Shown piece by piece: positions 27,842-36,728 of a stretch of DNA of 64,000 nucleotides. The notes under the pieces were generated by a model, which worked only from the letters and a program-made list of their open reading frames with translations, was not told where the DNA came from and ran no database searches. The stretch is from NCBI RefSeq assembly GCF_000192475.1, contig NZ_AEYW01000024.1, positions 1 to 64,000 of the forward strand. The letters run 5' to 3'. Origin of the DNA: Ruegeria conchae (GTDB taxonomy: Bacteria; Pseudomonadota; Alphaproteobacteria; Rhodobacterales; Rhodobacteraceae). How positions within the stretch are numbered: position 1 is the first letter of the stretch; each line of letters begins with the position of its first letter. The position numbers and the translations under genes are program-made.

Positions 27842-28272
27842 TGGCGGGCCTCCAGTCGGACCACGCGCATGTTCACGGCCCCAGCGCTTGTGACAATATC
27901 CATGACAGTTACAAGCGACTGTAGTCGAGCACCTCCGGTCGGTAGGATGATGACATGAAGCGCAGGGTTCCGATTAAGGCGGACTGTCAGCAAGCTGATT
28001 AGTTCGTCCCGGGTGAAATCCTTGCCTTGATGAAAGGGGGATCCGTCTGTTCCGATGCGAATAAGCAGTGTTTCGGATACAGTTTCGGCTTCGGCTGCCT
28101 GCGAGGGGACCGGGCGGTCGGACTGTGCCAGCGCCGGAATCATGTCTAGGTTCAGATAAGTCGACGTGACCATGAAGAACACCAGCAGGATCAACATTAT
28201 GTCGATCATCGGAACCAGAGAGATCAATGGCCGGGTCGGCTTGCGTCTGTTCAGGCTGATATCGCTGTACAT
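27838..28272 (-). CDS. ExbD/TolR-family protein (first copy)
   Basis: A 144-residue protein; the single membrane helix contains the motor Asp in SLVPMIDIMLILLVFFMV, and the periplasmic part has the ExbD fold pattern (ETLLIRIGTDGSPFHQGKDFTRDELISLL). The ATG at 28272 is chosen over an in-frame start 11 codons upstream, because that would run into exbB. It sits between exbB and the second exbD with minimal spacing. Confidence 0.88.
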   Translation of the reverse strand: MYSDISLNRRKPTRPLISLVPMIDIMLILLVFFMVTSTYLNLDMIPALAQSDRPVPSQAAEAETVSETLLIRIGTDGSPFHQGKDFTRDELISLLTVRLNRNPALHVIILPTGGARLQSLVTVMDIVTSAGAVNMRVVRLEARQ

Positions 28273-28282
28273 CGAAGCTTCC

Positions 28283-28903
28283 TTAATGCGCGCCGCGCTC
28301 CTCAAGCACCATCAGATTGCCAACTGCGTTCTCAATGGACTGCGCCCCTGCTTCGGCACGTCCAGACAGCAAAGAGGCTCCGATTGCAGCTGGAATAGCG
28401 ACCAACAACCCGGCAGCGGTCGTCAACAGCGCCTGCCAGATACCACCCGCCAGAACCGAGGCGTTAGCCGCACCCTGCGCCAGCTCCAATTCCTGAAACG
28501 ACTGAATCATTCCGGTCACTGTGCCTAAAAGCCCCAGCAAAGGTGAGATCATGGCGATTAATTCTAAAACGCGAATCCAGCTGTTCATTACGGCGAATTC
28601 TTGATTGCCGCGACGCGTCAGCTCGGCCATCAGGGCAGGCCCTTTGAAGCCATCGATTAGCGCTTGCATGGCATAGGCACAAACACGGTCCGCCGGTGAT
28701 TTACCTGCGGCGACGGCCTGTTGCGCGGATTTTTTGTCTCCGCCCGACCATTGGACAAAAGCCGCGTCCCGAGCGGGCCCTCCAGCGCGTACCGGCGCGA
28801 GCCTGATAACCTTGACCACGATCACTGTCAGCGACAGCAAGGACAGTAGGCCAAGAAGGACGATGATTGGGCCTCCGGTGCCCAAATTTTCCAACCCCGG
28901 CAT
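28283..28903 (-). CDS. ExbB/TolQ/MotA-family motor protein
   Basis: A 206-residue protein with an N-terminal membrane helix ([21 protein letters not shown]) and the conserved MotA/TolQ/ExbB region with two further helices: [22 protein letters not shown] and [15 protein letters not shown]. These are the signatures of proton-channel motor proteins. With two ExbD and a TonB-like protein it makes a dedicated energy-transducing complex, here part of a T6SS locus instead of an iron-uptake operon. Confidence 0.9.
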   Translation of the reverse strand: MPGLENLGTGGPIIVLLGLLSLLSLTVIVVKVIRLAPVRAGGPARDAAFVQWSGGDKKSAQQAVAAGKSPADRVCAYAMQALIDGFKGPALMAELTRRGNQEFAVMNSWIRVLELIAMISPLLGLLGTVTGMIQSFQELELAQGAANASVLAGGIWQALLTTAAGLLVAIPAAIGASLLSGRAEAGAQSIENAVGNLMVLEERGAH

Positions 28904-28906
28904 GGC

Positions 28907-29323
28907 TTATTGCGCCAGATTCGCTGTTGTCTTGCTGTCCAACGCTAATAGCGGGAAGCAATCCACAGGGTTTTCGTTCTGAGGTTTGCACGCGGGCAGG
29001 TCGTGTAAAAGCACCTCGGAAATATCTGAGCAATCAATCTCGGGAATCTCAAAGAGTTTTAGAACGGTCCGTTGTACCGGTAGGGGGGCTGCGTCGATGG
29101 ACAGCAAGCGATCGATCACTCCGTCGCCGTCGAGGATCGCCAGTGACATTTCAAATTCTTCAAAGCTGTTACCGGTCTGGTTGCGAAACAAAAAGAAAGC
29201 GCGGCAGCCCCCAGCCTCGCCAGTTTCAAACTTGTTCAACTCAATGGACAGTTTACCTTCGTCAGCCTGCGCCATCATGGCTGCAAGTGTCAGTGCAATG
29301 ACTGCAAATATCCCTGTTTTCAT
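28907..29323 (-). CDS. Periplasmic protein of unknown function
   Basis: A 138-residue protein with a signal peptide (cleavage probably after MAQA) and four Cys in the mature part, which suggests disulphides. I recognise no family. It is the first gene of the ExbB/ExbD/TonB-like/caspase operon and 3 bases from exbB. It has no lipobox, so it is not a TssJ lipoprotein. It may be a periplasmic partner of the ExbBD complex. Confidence 0.7.
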   Translation of the reverse strand: MKTGIFAVIALTLAAMMAQADEGKLSIELNKFETGEAGGCRAFFLFRNQTGNSFEEFEMSLAILDGDGVIDRLLSIDAAPLPVQRTVLKLFEIPEIDCSDISEVLLHDLPACKPQNENPVDCFPLLALDSKTTANLAQ

Positions 29324-29737
29324 TTTATTCCCGTTCTCGATTGCCGATTTCTCCTAGTCGTCCGCAGGCGTCGTCTGTGAAGACGGTGTGCCAGGGTCCG
29401 TTCGATCGGGTTCGGACCTTCCATGATAATTGCAGCATCGGACCGCATGCGAGAAGAGGAAATTTTAGTCCTCGGCATCTAACTTCTTTGGCGAAACGAA
29501 AAAAGCGTGCCTTATCGGCGTAGCGGCCAAACCATGTCGTAAAAAAAACGTATTTATTAGGTTTGACTTTGGGCCTGGTATGGGGCTGATTCATAACAAT
29601 GACTGCGCATAAAACGCGAAATGTTTGCAAGCTTTGTCATCGTGTGAAGTAGTTCATATCGGTTGTCGGGAATATCACGTTAAGCGGTGCCAACAAACGG
29701 ACAAGCGGCAGACAACCGCCACGTTATTGGGGAGAGT
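29324..29737. promoter_or_regulatory. Divergent control region of the two T6SS operons
   Basis: This 414-base gap separates the minus-strand ExbBD/caspase operon and the plus-strand tss operon, so both promoters must lie here or nearby. A TTGACT at 29563-29568 resembles a -35 box on the plus strand, but the spaced -10 is weak. A minus-strand frame of 101 codons (29325-29630) fills much of the gap; it has no recognised motif and I do not call it. I see no clear sigma-54 site. Confidence 0.45.
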
Positions 29738-30775
29738 ATGGAACTATCATCTTATCTGGAGCCTAGAAGCGAAGATCAGCCAAGCGGTGAAAACCTGGAA
29801 TATGATCCGGCATTTACTGATCTTGAGATCGCGGCTCAGCCAGGGGAAGAACGTCAGATGGGCGACGAGGTCGTCGCCGCTGAAGAACAAGATTGGGCTG
29901 ATGTCGAGGCCAAAGCGCTAGCGGTTATGGAACAGAGCCATGATTTGCGCGCCGCGATCTACCTGGCCGAAGCGGTTTTGCATACAAAGGGTCTTACTGA
30001 ATTTTCAGCTTCGATAAATTACGTCAGATCTCTGCTGGATGAATTCTGGGATACTTGTCACCCTGAGTTGGACGAAGATGATGGCGACGCGACGATGCGG
30101 ATCAACGCGGTGCGTGGTCTGGCCTCGACTGAACGTATGGTACGAGCGCTACGTCGCACTGGCTTGACGGAAAGCCGAACTTTCGGACGCATCACCCTAC
30201 GTCATCTGGATGTTGTCGATGGCCGCATAAACATGCCTGCCGATCTGGACGACATCCCGGACGAAAACAGCGTTGCCGCCGCTTTCAAGGATACTGATGA
30301 AGAAACACTTTCCGCCAACGCGGAAGCGGTTGCATCAGCGCTTGAGAATGTAAACTCTATCGATGCTGTCTTTGCTGACAAGACCCCGGGAGAAGGCCCG
30401 AGTCTGGACCCTTTGATTGACGCATTGAAGAGCATCAAGCAGGCGTTGTCCCGTTACGCTGATGTCGGTGACACCGCAGATGACGACGTGGACGAAATGG
30501 ATGCACCAGCGGCTAAATCAGGATCAGGTCCGGCTGCTGCGCCTACAGGCGGTGGTGCGGTCAACTCGCCCGAAGACGTTACACGAATGTTGGAACGCAT
30601 TATGGATTATTATGCGCGCTGCGAACCTTCCAGCCCGCTACCGATTTTGTTGGAACGGGCAAAGCGGCTTGTGAATGCAGATTTTATGACGATTATCGAA
30701 GATATGGCCAAAGAGGGTCTGGACGAAGTGCGCCAGATCGGCGGATTGAAAGATGATGATGACGATGGATTTTGA
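29738..30775 (+). CDS. tssA: T6SS assembly protein TssA (ImpA)
   Basis: A 345-residue protein with the ImpA N-terminal domain: PRSEDQPSGENLEYDPAFTDLE and the following AIYLAEAVLHTKGLTEF and LDEFWDTCHPELDEDDGD segments. The C-terminal part is helical and acidic and ends in a DDDDDGF tail. TssA helps to dock the sheath and tube to the baseplate. The ATG at 29738 follows GGGGAGAG; an upstream in-frame start lacks such a site. It is the first gene of the plus-strand T6SS operon. Confidence 0.92.
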   Translation: MELSSYLEPRSEDQPSGENLEYDPAFTDLEIAAQPGEERQMGDEVVAAEEQDWADVEAKALAVMEQSHDLRAAIYLAEAVLHTKGLTEFSASINYVRSLLDEFWDTCHPELDEDDGDATMRINAVRGLASTERMVRALRRTGLTESRTFGRITLRHLDVVDGRINMPADLDDIPDENSVAAAFKDTDEETLSANAEAVASALENVNSIDAVFADKTPGEGPSLDPLIDALKSIKQALSRYADVGDTADDDVDEMDAPAAKSGSGPAAAPTGGGAVNSPEDVTRMLERIMDYYARCEPSSPLPILLERAKRLVNADFMTIIEDMAKEGLDEVRQIGGLKDDDDDGF

Positions 30776-30845
30776 TACGTTTCCGGCGATAGCGCTAGAA
30801 CGTGGATCGAAACAAAAAGCTGACGGATGAGTCGAGGAGCAACAG

Positions 30846-31361
30846 ATGGCTGACAGTTCACAAAAATTCATAGCCCGGAACAGGGCTCCGAGAGTTCAGA
30901 TCGAATATGATGTCGAGCTTTATGGAGCCGAGAAGAAAGTACAGTTGCCGTTTGTCATGGGCGTCATGAGCGATCTGGCTGGCAAATCCGAGGTCGAGCA
31001 GCCCGCCGTTGCGGACCGGAAATTCCTGGAAATTGATGTAGACAATTTCGACGACCGGATGAAATCGATGGCGCCGCGCGCTGCGTTCACGGTGCCCAAC
31101 ACCCTGACAGGCGAAGGCAATCTGGCAGTAGATATCACCTTTGAAAGCATGGATGATTTCAGCCCGGCCGCGATCGCGGCCAAGGTCGAACCGCTGAAAG
31201 AGCTGCTGGATGCGCGCACACAATTGTCCAACCTCATGACCTATATGGATGGCAAAACCGGGGCCGAGGATCTGATTTCAAAAATTATGCAGGATCCCAG
31301 CCTGCTAAAGACACTGGCAGCCCAGCCCAAGCCGGGCAACGACGCTGCTGAGGAGGAGTAA
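30846..31361 (+). CDS. tssB: T6SS sheath small subunit TssB
   Basis: A 171-residue VipA/TssB protein, with RVQIEYDVELYGAEKKVQLPFV and the FLEIDVDNFDDRMKSMAPR segment. It pairs with TssC to form the contractile sheath. The gene has a close relative in the window: residues 1-158 match the N-terminus of the giant fusion at 42694 at about 124 positions by hand count. That suggests a recent duplication. It ends 3 bases before tssC. Confidence 0.95.
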   Translation: MADSSQKFIARNRAPRVQIEYDVELYGAEKKVQLPFVMGVMSDLAGKSEVEQPAVADRKFLEIDVDNFDDRMKSMAPRAAFTVPNTLTGEGNLAVDITFESMDDFSPAAIAAKVEPLKELLDARTQLSNLMTYMDGKTGAEDLISKIMQDPSLLKTLAAQPKPGNDAAEEE

Positions 31362-31364
31362 AAG

Positions 31365-32861
31365 ATGGCCGATGAAGAAGCCAAGGTAGAAGCCGCCGAA
31401 GGCGCAACCGCATTTGGATCATCCGAGTTCGAAGCTCTGCTGACCAAGGAATTTCGCCCGAAATCGGACCAAGCCAAGACTGCCGTTGAAAGCGCAGTGA
31501 AAACACTGGCCGAACAGGCCCTGGCCAACACTGGTCTAATTTCGGACGATGCGCTGCGCTCGATCGAAGGCATCATTGCTGAGATCGACAAGAAGCTGAC
31601 CGAACAGGTTAACCTGATTTTGCACCATGCCGATTTCCAGCAGATGGAAAGCGCGTGGCGTGGTCTGCACTATCTGGTGAACAACACCGAAACCGACGAG
31701 ATGCTGAAAATCCGCGTGATGAACATCTCGAAAAAGGACATGCACAAAACTTTGCGCAAGTTCAAAGGTACCGCGTGGGATCAGTCGCCGATCTTCAAGA
31801 AGCTCTACGAAGAAGAGTTTGGCCAGTTTGGTGGTGAGCCTTATGGCTCATTGGTTGCAGACTATCATTTCGATCACAGCCCGCAGGATATCGAACTGTT
31901 GGGTGAAATGTCGAAGATTGCCGCTGCTGCCCATGCGCCGCTTATCACCGGTGCCAAGCCCAGCCTATTCCAGATGGACAGCTGGTCAGAATTGGCTAAC
32001 CCGCGCGACCTGACCAAGATCTTCCAGACCCCGGAATATGCTGCTTGGCGGTCTCTGCGTGAAAGTGAAGATTCCAAATATGTGGGCCTGGCCATGCCGC
32101 GCTTCTTGGGGCGTCTGCCTTATGGTTCCAAAACCGAACCGGTCGAGGAGTTCGCCTTTGAGGAAGACACCACCGGTGCGAATAGCGACAGCTATAGCTG
32201 GGTGAATGCGGCCTATGGCATGGCGGTAAACATCAATCGGTCTTTCAAGGAATATGGTTGGTGCTCGCGGATCCGCGGTGTGGAAAGCGGCGGTACCGTT
32301 GAGGGCCTGCCAGCGCACACCTTCCCGACCGACGACGGTGGCGTTGACATGAAATGCCCAACCGAGATTGCGATTTCGGACCGGCGCGAAGCGGAACTGG
32401 CCAAGAATGGCATGATGCCGTTGATCCACCGCAAAAACAGCGACGCTGCCACCTTCATCGGTGCGCAATCGCTGCATAAACCCGCCGAGTATGACGATGC
32501 TGACGCGACTGCGAACGCCAATCTGGCTGCTCGTCTGCCATATCTGTTTGCGACCTGCCGGTTTGCTCACTACCTAAAATGCATGGTGCGGGACAAAGTT
32601 GGTTCGTTCAAAAGCCGTCAGGATATGGAATCCTGGTTGCAGGACTGGATCAACCAGTATGTTGACTTCAACGCTGATATTTCTGCTGAGGCTGAGAAGG
32701 CGCGCAAACCGCTGGCTTCCGCCGAGGTTGTTGTTGAGGACGTAGAAGGGAACCCCGGATACTACACGTCCAAGTTTTTCTTACGCCCACACTACCAGCT
32801 TGAGGGGCTATCGGTGTCTCTGCGCCTAGTTTCGAAACTTCCGTCGGAAAAAGCCGGTTAA
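31365..32861 (+). CDS. tssC: T6SS sheath large subunit TssC
   Basis: A 498-residue VipB/TssC protein of full length, containing the HHADFQQMESAWRGLHYLV and FGALVADY-type segments and the complete C-terminus (GYYTSKFFLRPHYQLEGLSVSLRLVSKLP), where the sheath handshake and interlocking strands lie. It is thus the working sheath subunit, in contrast to the TssC-like part of the 42694 fusion, which lacks this end. A strong hairpin follows the stop codon. Confidence 0.95.
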   Translation: MADEEAKVEAAEGATAFGSSEFEALLTKEFRPKSDQAKTAVESAVKTLAEQALANTGLISDDALRSIEGIIAEIDKKLTEQVNLILHHADFQQMESAWRGLHYLVNNTETDEMLKIRVMNISKKDMHKTLRKFKGTAWDQSPIFKKLYEEEFGQFGGEPYGSLVADYHFDHSPQDIELLGEMSKIAAAAHAPLITGAKPSLFQMDSWSELANPRDLTKIFQTPEYAAWRSLRESEDSKYVGLAMPRFLGRLPYGSKTEPVEEFAFEEDTTGANSDSYSWVNAAYGMAVNINRSFKEYGWCSRIRGVESGGTVEGLPAHTFPTDDGGVDMKCPTEIAISDRREAELAKNGMMPLIHRKNSDAATFIGAQSLHKPAEYDDADATANANLAARLPYLFATCRFAHYLKCMVRDKVGSFKSRQDMESWLQDWINQYVDFNADISAEAEKARKPLASAEVVVEDVEGNPGYYTSKFFLRPHYQLEGLSVSLRLVSKLPSEKAG

Positions 32862-32873
32862 ACCGAAAAAAAA

Positions 32874-32906
32874 GTGGCGGCGGGTGAAGTGCTTCACTGC
32901 CGCCAT
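32874..32906 (+). terminator. Hairpin between tssC and hcp
   Basis: TGGCGGC at 32875-32881 pairs with GCCGCCA at 32899-32905, and inside it GTGAAG pairs with CTTCAC. An A-tract precedes it, but only a weak TTT follows, so on the plus strand it is more likely an attenuator or an RNA-stability element that lets hcp mRNA accumulate than a full terminator. Read on the minus strand it would be followed by a T-run. Confidence 0.6.
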
Positions 32907-32957
32907 TTCAAACCTCGAATATCTCAGTGTCATCATTAGCCCTTGAAGGAAGGTAAA

Positions 32958-33452
32958 ATGGAAAACGTATTCATCAAGATGGACTTCCCCGGTGAGGCCA
33001 GGGAAAAACAACATACCGATTGGATCGCTTGTAAAGAGATCAGCTGGGAGGTCGCGCGTACCCTGGATATGGGCGACATGGGCACCACCCAGCGTGGTTA
33101 TGCGAATGCAAATTTCGGCAAAGTCACGCTGAGCACCGAGCTCAGCAAAGCGTCGGCAAAACTCATGACCTACGTTGCCTCGGGCAAGTCCAACGGTGAG
33201 ATGACCATTCATCTGTGCCGTTCCGGTGATGATGAAAAGAAAGGGATGGAGCCATATCTGATCTTCACACTGCGTGATGCCATCGTTGACAGCTATTCTG
33301 TGTCTGGCGGCGAAGAATCGATCCCATCAGAACAGTGGACCGTTGCGTATCGCGGCATCTCGATCAAGTACAAGATAGCCGATTTCAAAACCGGCAAGCT
33401 CAGCGACTGCAACGAGTTCAAGTGGAATCTGGAAACCGGCGACGTCAGCTGA
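32958..33452 (+). CDS. hcp: T6SS tube protein Hcp (TssD)
   Basis: A 164-residue Hcp protein starting MENVFIKMDFPGEAREKQH and containing the beta-barrel pattern through EQWTVAYRGISIKYK. Hcp hexamers stack to form the inner tube that is shot by the sheath. The ATG at 32958 follows AAGGAAGG; a start five codons upstream would cover that site. There is no C-terminal extension that could be an effector domain. It is flanked by hairpins on both sides, which suggests its transcript level is set separately. Confidence 0.95.
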   Translation: MENVFIKMDFPGEAREKQHTDWIACKEISWEVARTLDMGDMGTTQRGYANANFGKVTLSTELSKASAKLMTYVASGKSNGEMTIHLCRSGDDEKKGMEPYLIFTLRDAIVDSYSVSGGEESIPSEQWTVAYRGISIKYKIADFKTGKLSDCNEFKWNLETGDVS

Positions 33453-33471
33453 TTTTTGGAGAAAAAAATTG

Positions 33472-33512
33472 GCCTTGGCGGTATATTTTCCGCCAAGGCT
33501 GTTTCCTTTTTT
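33472..33512 (+). terminator. Intrinsic terminator after hcp
   Basis: GCCTTGGCGG at 33472-33481 and CCGCCAAGGC at 33490-33499 form a perfect 10-bp stem with an 8-base loop, followed by GTTTCC and a six-T run. Some read-through must occur, or there is an unseen promoter, because tagJ begins 26 bases later and belongs to the same gene set. Confidence 0.85.
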
Positions 33513-33537
33513 AACATCCTGACGACGCGAGGGCTTC

Positions 33538-34359
33538 ATGACGCCAGAAGAACATCTAAGAACAGGCGATCTGACTGCCACGCTAACTGCGCTGCAAGAT
33601 AAAATCCGCGCAAATCCAGCCGATGCAAAGCTACGAATTTTCCTGTTTCAATTACTTTGCGTCATGGGAGATTGGAAACGCGCGATCACTCAGCTGAAGC
33701 TGAGCGCGGAAATGGATGAGGCGGCCACAATGATGGCCAAGACCTATCGCGAGGCCATCATTTGCGAAGTGTATCGCGAAAAGGTCTTTGCGGCCGAGAA
33801 AACTCCGATGATCTTTGGCGAGCCCGAGGAATGGCTGGCGCATCTGATCGAAGCCCAGAAGCTGACCGCGGGTGGGAACCTTGAACAGGCTGCCGAGATG
33901 CGGGCGAAAGCCTTCGACGCGGCCCCCGCAACGTCAGGTACTGTGAATGGCGAAACGTTCGAATGGATCGCGGATGCCGACATGCGTCTGGGTCCGGTGC
34001 TGGAGATTATTGTGAACGGGCGCTATTTCTGGCTTCCGTTTGCTCAGATTGCTCGACTTGAAATCGAACCACCCAGCGACCTGCGTGACGCCGTCTGGAC
34101 GGCCTGCACTTTGACTGTTGCCAGTGGTGGAGAAATTGCGGCGTTGATCCCTACCCGATACCCGGGAACGACAGAACACGGAGACGATGCTGCTCGGCTG
34201 GCGCGCGCGACAAGTTGGGTCGATGCGGGATCTGATACCTATACCGGCCTGGGTCAGCGCATACTGACCACGGACAAATCCGATATTGCTTTGTTGGATG
34301 TGCGCGAATTGGTACTGAACGTGGCCGCCGGGGCCGGGGAAACGCCGGGAGATGGCTGA
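33538..34359 (+). CDS. tagJ: T6SS accessory protein TagJ (ImpE)
   Basis: A 273-residue ImpE/TagJ protein. The N-terminal helical part (TATLTALQDKIRANPADAKLRIFLFQLLCVMGDW) and the C-terminal domain (YFWLPFAQIARLEIEPP, LRDAVWTACTLTV, IPTRYPGT) are characteristic. TagJ binds the N-terminal helix of TssB and modulates ClpV-driven sheath recycling in some systems. Its stop overlaps tssE by 8 bases. Its presence links this locus to the imp-type T6SS clusters of Agrobacterium and Pseudomonas H1. Confidence 0.9.
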   Translation: MTPEEHLRTGDLTATLTALQDKIRANPADAKLRIFLFQLLCVMGDWKRAITQLKLSAEMDEAATMMAKTYREAIICEVYREKVFAAEKTPMIFGEPEEWLAHLIEAQKLTAGGNLEQAAEMRAKAFDAAPATSGTVNGETFEWIADADMRLGPVLEIIVNGRYFWLPFAQIARLEIEPPSDLRDAVWTACTLTVASGGEIAALIPTRYPGTTEHGDDAARLARATSWVDAGSDTYTGLGQRILTTDKSDIALLDVRELVLNVAAGAGETPGDG

Positions 34360-34846
34360 GAAGACCCTTGCCGAACGCTTGCAGCCTTCGCTTCTGGATC
34401 GGCTGACGGACGACGCGCCGGATCAGAAAAAGGAAGGGCGCGACTCTCGTGTGATCGATGTGGGCCGCCTGAGAGAAATCATTCAGCGTGATCTGTCCTT
34501 GTTGCTCAATACTACAGATCAATCCGATCTGATTGACGAAGATACTTATCCCTACGCGTCGAAATCTGTTCTGAATTACGGCATCCGCGAAAGCTCGGGG
34601 TCGTTTTCAACACTGCGACAAGCCCAGCGAATCCAACGCTCTATCGCGGATTCGATCGAGGTATTCGAACCTCGTATTATGAAGGGCTCGGTCTCGGTTG
34701 ATTTGCGGTCCGAAAAAGGATCGGGCGAAATGCATGTAGAATACGATATTCGCGCTGTAATGTGGGCTCAGCCGATGCCTCTGGAACTCTACCTGCGCAG
34801 TCGCGTTGATATTACGACCGGCGAAGTCGCGATCGAGCGGAGTTAG
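34352..34846 (+). CDS. tssE: T6SS baseplate protein TssE (gp25-like)
   Basis: A 164-residue GPW/gp25-family protein with LAERLQPSLLDRLTDD at the N-terminus and the lysozyme-like gp25 region RIQRSIADSIEVFEPRI. TssE initiates sheath polymerisation from the baseplate. The gene overlaps tagJ and is followed 4 bases later by tssF, so the baseplate genes are co-transcribed. Confidence 0.92.
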   Translation: MAEKTLAERLQPSLLDRLTDDAPDQKKEGRDSRVIDVGRLREIIQRDLSLLLNTTDQSDLIDEDTYPYASKSVLNYGIRESSGSFSTLRQAQRIQRSIADSIEVFEPRIMKGSVSVDLRSEKGSGEMHVEYDIRAVMWAQPMPLELYLRSRVDITTGEVAIERS

Positions 34847-34850
34847 CGCG

Positions 34851-36728
34851 ATGGATACCCGCCTGCTCAAACACTACGAAACTGAACTGGCCTTTCTTCG
34901 CGAAATGGGGGCAGAGTTCGCTGCCGCTTATCCCAAGATCGCGTCCCGTCTGGGGATGGAAGGGATCGAAGTTGTCGATCCCTATGTAGAACGCCTGCTA
35001 GAGGGGAGCGCTTTTCTGGCGGCGCGCGTGCAGTTGGAACTGGAAATGCAGTTCCCGACATTCACGTCGAACCTTCTGGAAATAGTCTATCCGCATTATC
35101 TGGCCCCGACTCCATCCATGATGATTGCGCAGTTTGAACCGGACGTTGGCAATGCGGCCCTCAAAGAGGGCTATACGATTCCACGTGGTGCGACGTTGCG
35201 TTCATACTTGGCGGAAGGGGAGCAGACCGCGTGTGAATTCAGGACCTCGGCCGACATGACGCTGTGGCCGATTGAGATTACCGAAGCCGAATACATTGAC
35301 GGGCGCGGTGAACTGGTCGCAGCAGGTGTGGCCAAGGAAACTGACGCCCGGGCTGGCATCCGGTTGCGTTTGAGACGCACCGACGGCGAACCTATGACAG
35401 AACTGGGTTTGGACGATCTTGTGCTGCATCTGGACACCCAGAGCGGCAAGGCATGGGCGCTTCATGAATTGCTGGCGACTCAATGCGTGGGCCTGACCGG
35501 GCGGTCGACAGATCGGCGAGCAGACTGGACCGTTCGCCTGAACCAGGCAAATGTTATCCCCAAAGGGTTTGAGCCTGAAGAAGCTTTGCTGCCGACGCCG
35601 CGCCAGTCTTTTGACGGCTATCGTCTGTTGCAGGAATATTTCGCAATGCCCGAACGTTTCCTGTTTGTCGAATTGACCGGCTTGCAACAGGCTTTGAAAC
35701 AGTCGGCGGGCAGTGATGTTGATATCTATATCCTGCTGCAGGACGGGATGCGCGATGTCGCTCCGGCGGTTACGCCTGCGGCATTTGCGCTGAACACGGT
35801 TCCGGCTGTCAATCTGTTTCACCGCCGATGTGACCGGGTTCATATCACGCAAATGGACACCGAGCACCATGTTGTGCCGAACCGGACAGCTGGTTTGGAT
35901 TATGAGATATTTTCAATTGATCGCGTGACTGGGATTCAGTCCGATGAAGAAGGGGACATTCCTTTCCGCCCATTCTACAGCGACACTGATCTGACAGCTG
36001 CGGGCGATAACCACTCGGCCTATTACACGGTCAAGCGTCGGATGCGGCAACGGAACGAAAAAGAACGGTTGCGCGGAGTTCGCACATCTTATCTGGGCTC
36101 TGAAGTGTATCTGACGCTGGTGGATCGGGCTCAGGCACCTTACCCCGGATCGCTTGACCAGTTGGCGGTTGAGGCGCTGTGCTCGAACCGGGATCTTCCT
36201 ATGCTACTTGCGGCGGGAGGGACAGATGTGTTCCATCTGCCAGAAGGTGGGCCAGTTAAATCGGTACGCACACCCGTAACCCCAACTCGACCTCATGCGA
36301 CGTTGGCTCAGGGGGATGCAGCCTGGAAATTAATCAGCCATTTGAGCCTGAACTATCTTTCGATCTCTGGTGATGGCGCGGAAGGCGGTGCAGGCGCGCT
36401 GCGCGAGTTGTTGGGGATCTATGCTCCTCTGGGAAACAGGGTGACTGAAAAACAGTTGGAGGGCGTGGCGTCTGTTACCAGCCGCCCAATCGTGCGTCGG
36501 ATGAGCGACGAAGTGCTCAGCACAGCCGTGCGCGGTCTGGAGATTACGTTGGGGTTTGATGAAAGCTTTTACGAAGGCACCAGCGTATATGTTCTGGGTG
36601 CCGTGCTTGAACGGTTCTTCCGTAAATATACGACGATCAACAGTTTCACGGAAACCGTTCTGAAAACCGAAAGACGAGGAGAGATTGCCAGATGGCGACC
36701 AGCAGCCGGCCTGGGCAGGATCATTTGA
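34851..36728 (+). CDS. tssF: T6SS baseplate protein TssF
   Basis: A 625-residue VasA/ImpG-type protein. It starts MDTRLLKHYETELAFLREMGAEFA with the hallmark KIASRLGM and DPYVERLLEGSAFLAARVQ, and later carries NLFHRRCDRV and a C-terminal LERFFRKYTTINSFTETVL segment. It forms the wedge with TssG, TssE and TssK. The frame opens upstream inside tssE; the ATG at 34851 gives the family-typical N-terminus. It overlaps tssG by 37 bases. Confidence 0.93.
   Translation: MDTRLLKHYETELAFLREMGAEFAAAYPKIASRLGMEGIEVVDPYVERLLEGSAFLAARVQLELEMQFPTFTSNLLEIVYPHYLAPTPSMMIAQFEPDVGNAALKEGYTIPRGATLRSYLAEGEQTACEFRTSADMTLWPIEITEAEYIDGRGELVAAGVAKETDARAGIRLRLRRTDGEPMTELGLDDLVLHLDTQSGKAWALHELLATQCVGLTGRSTDRRADWTVRLNQANVIPKGFEPEEALLPTPRQSFDGYRLLQEYFAMPERFLFVELTGLQQALKQSAGSDVDIYILLQDGMRDVAPAVTPAAFALNTVPAVNLFHRRCDRVHITQMDTEHHVVPNRTAGLDYEIFSIDRVTGIQSDEEGDIPFRPFYSDTDLTAAGDNHSAYYTVKRRMRQRNEKERLRGVRTSYLGSEVYLTLVDRAQAPYPGSLDQLAVEALCSNRDLPMLLAAGGTDVFHLPEGGPVKSVRTPVTPTRPHATLAQGDAAWKLISHLSLNYLSISGDGAEGGAGALRELLGIYAPLGNRVTEKQLEGVASVTSRPIVRRMSDEVLSTAVRGLEITLGFDESFYEGTSVYVLGAVLERFFRKYTTINSFTETVLKTERRGEIARWRPAAGLGRII

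Noticed and set aside
28907..29323. Possible TssJ
   Set aside because: The signal peptide has no lipobox Cys, and the protein lies with exbB instead of tssK/L/M.
29325..29630. 101-codon minus-strand frame in the divergent control region
   Set aside because: No ribosome site, no family, and it occupies the place where both operon promoters should be; kept only as a remark.
29560..29740. Sigma-54 promoter before tssA
   Set aside because: No GG-N10-GC pair with the rest of the consensus could be found by eye.
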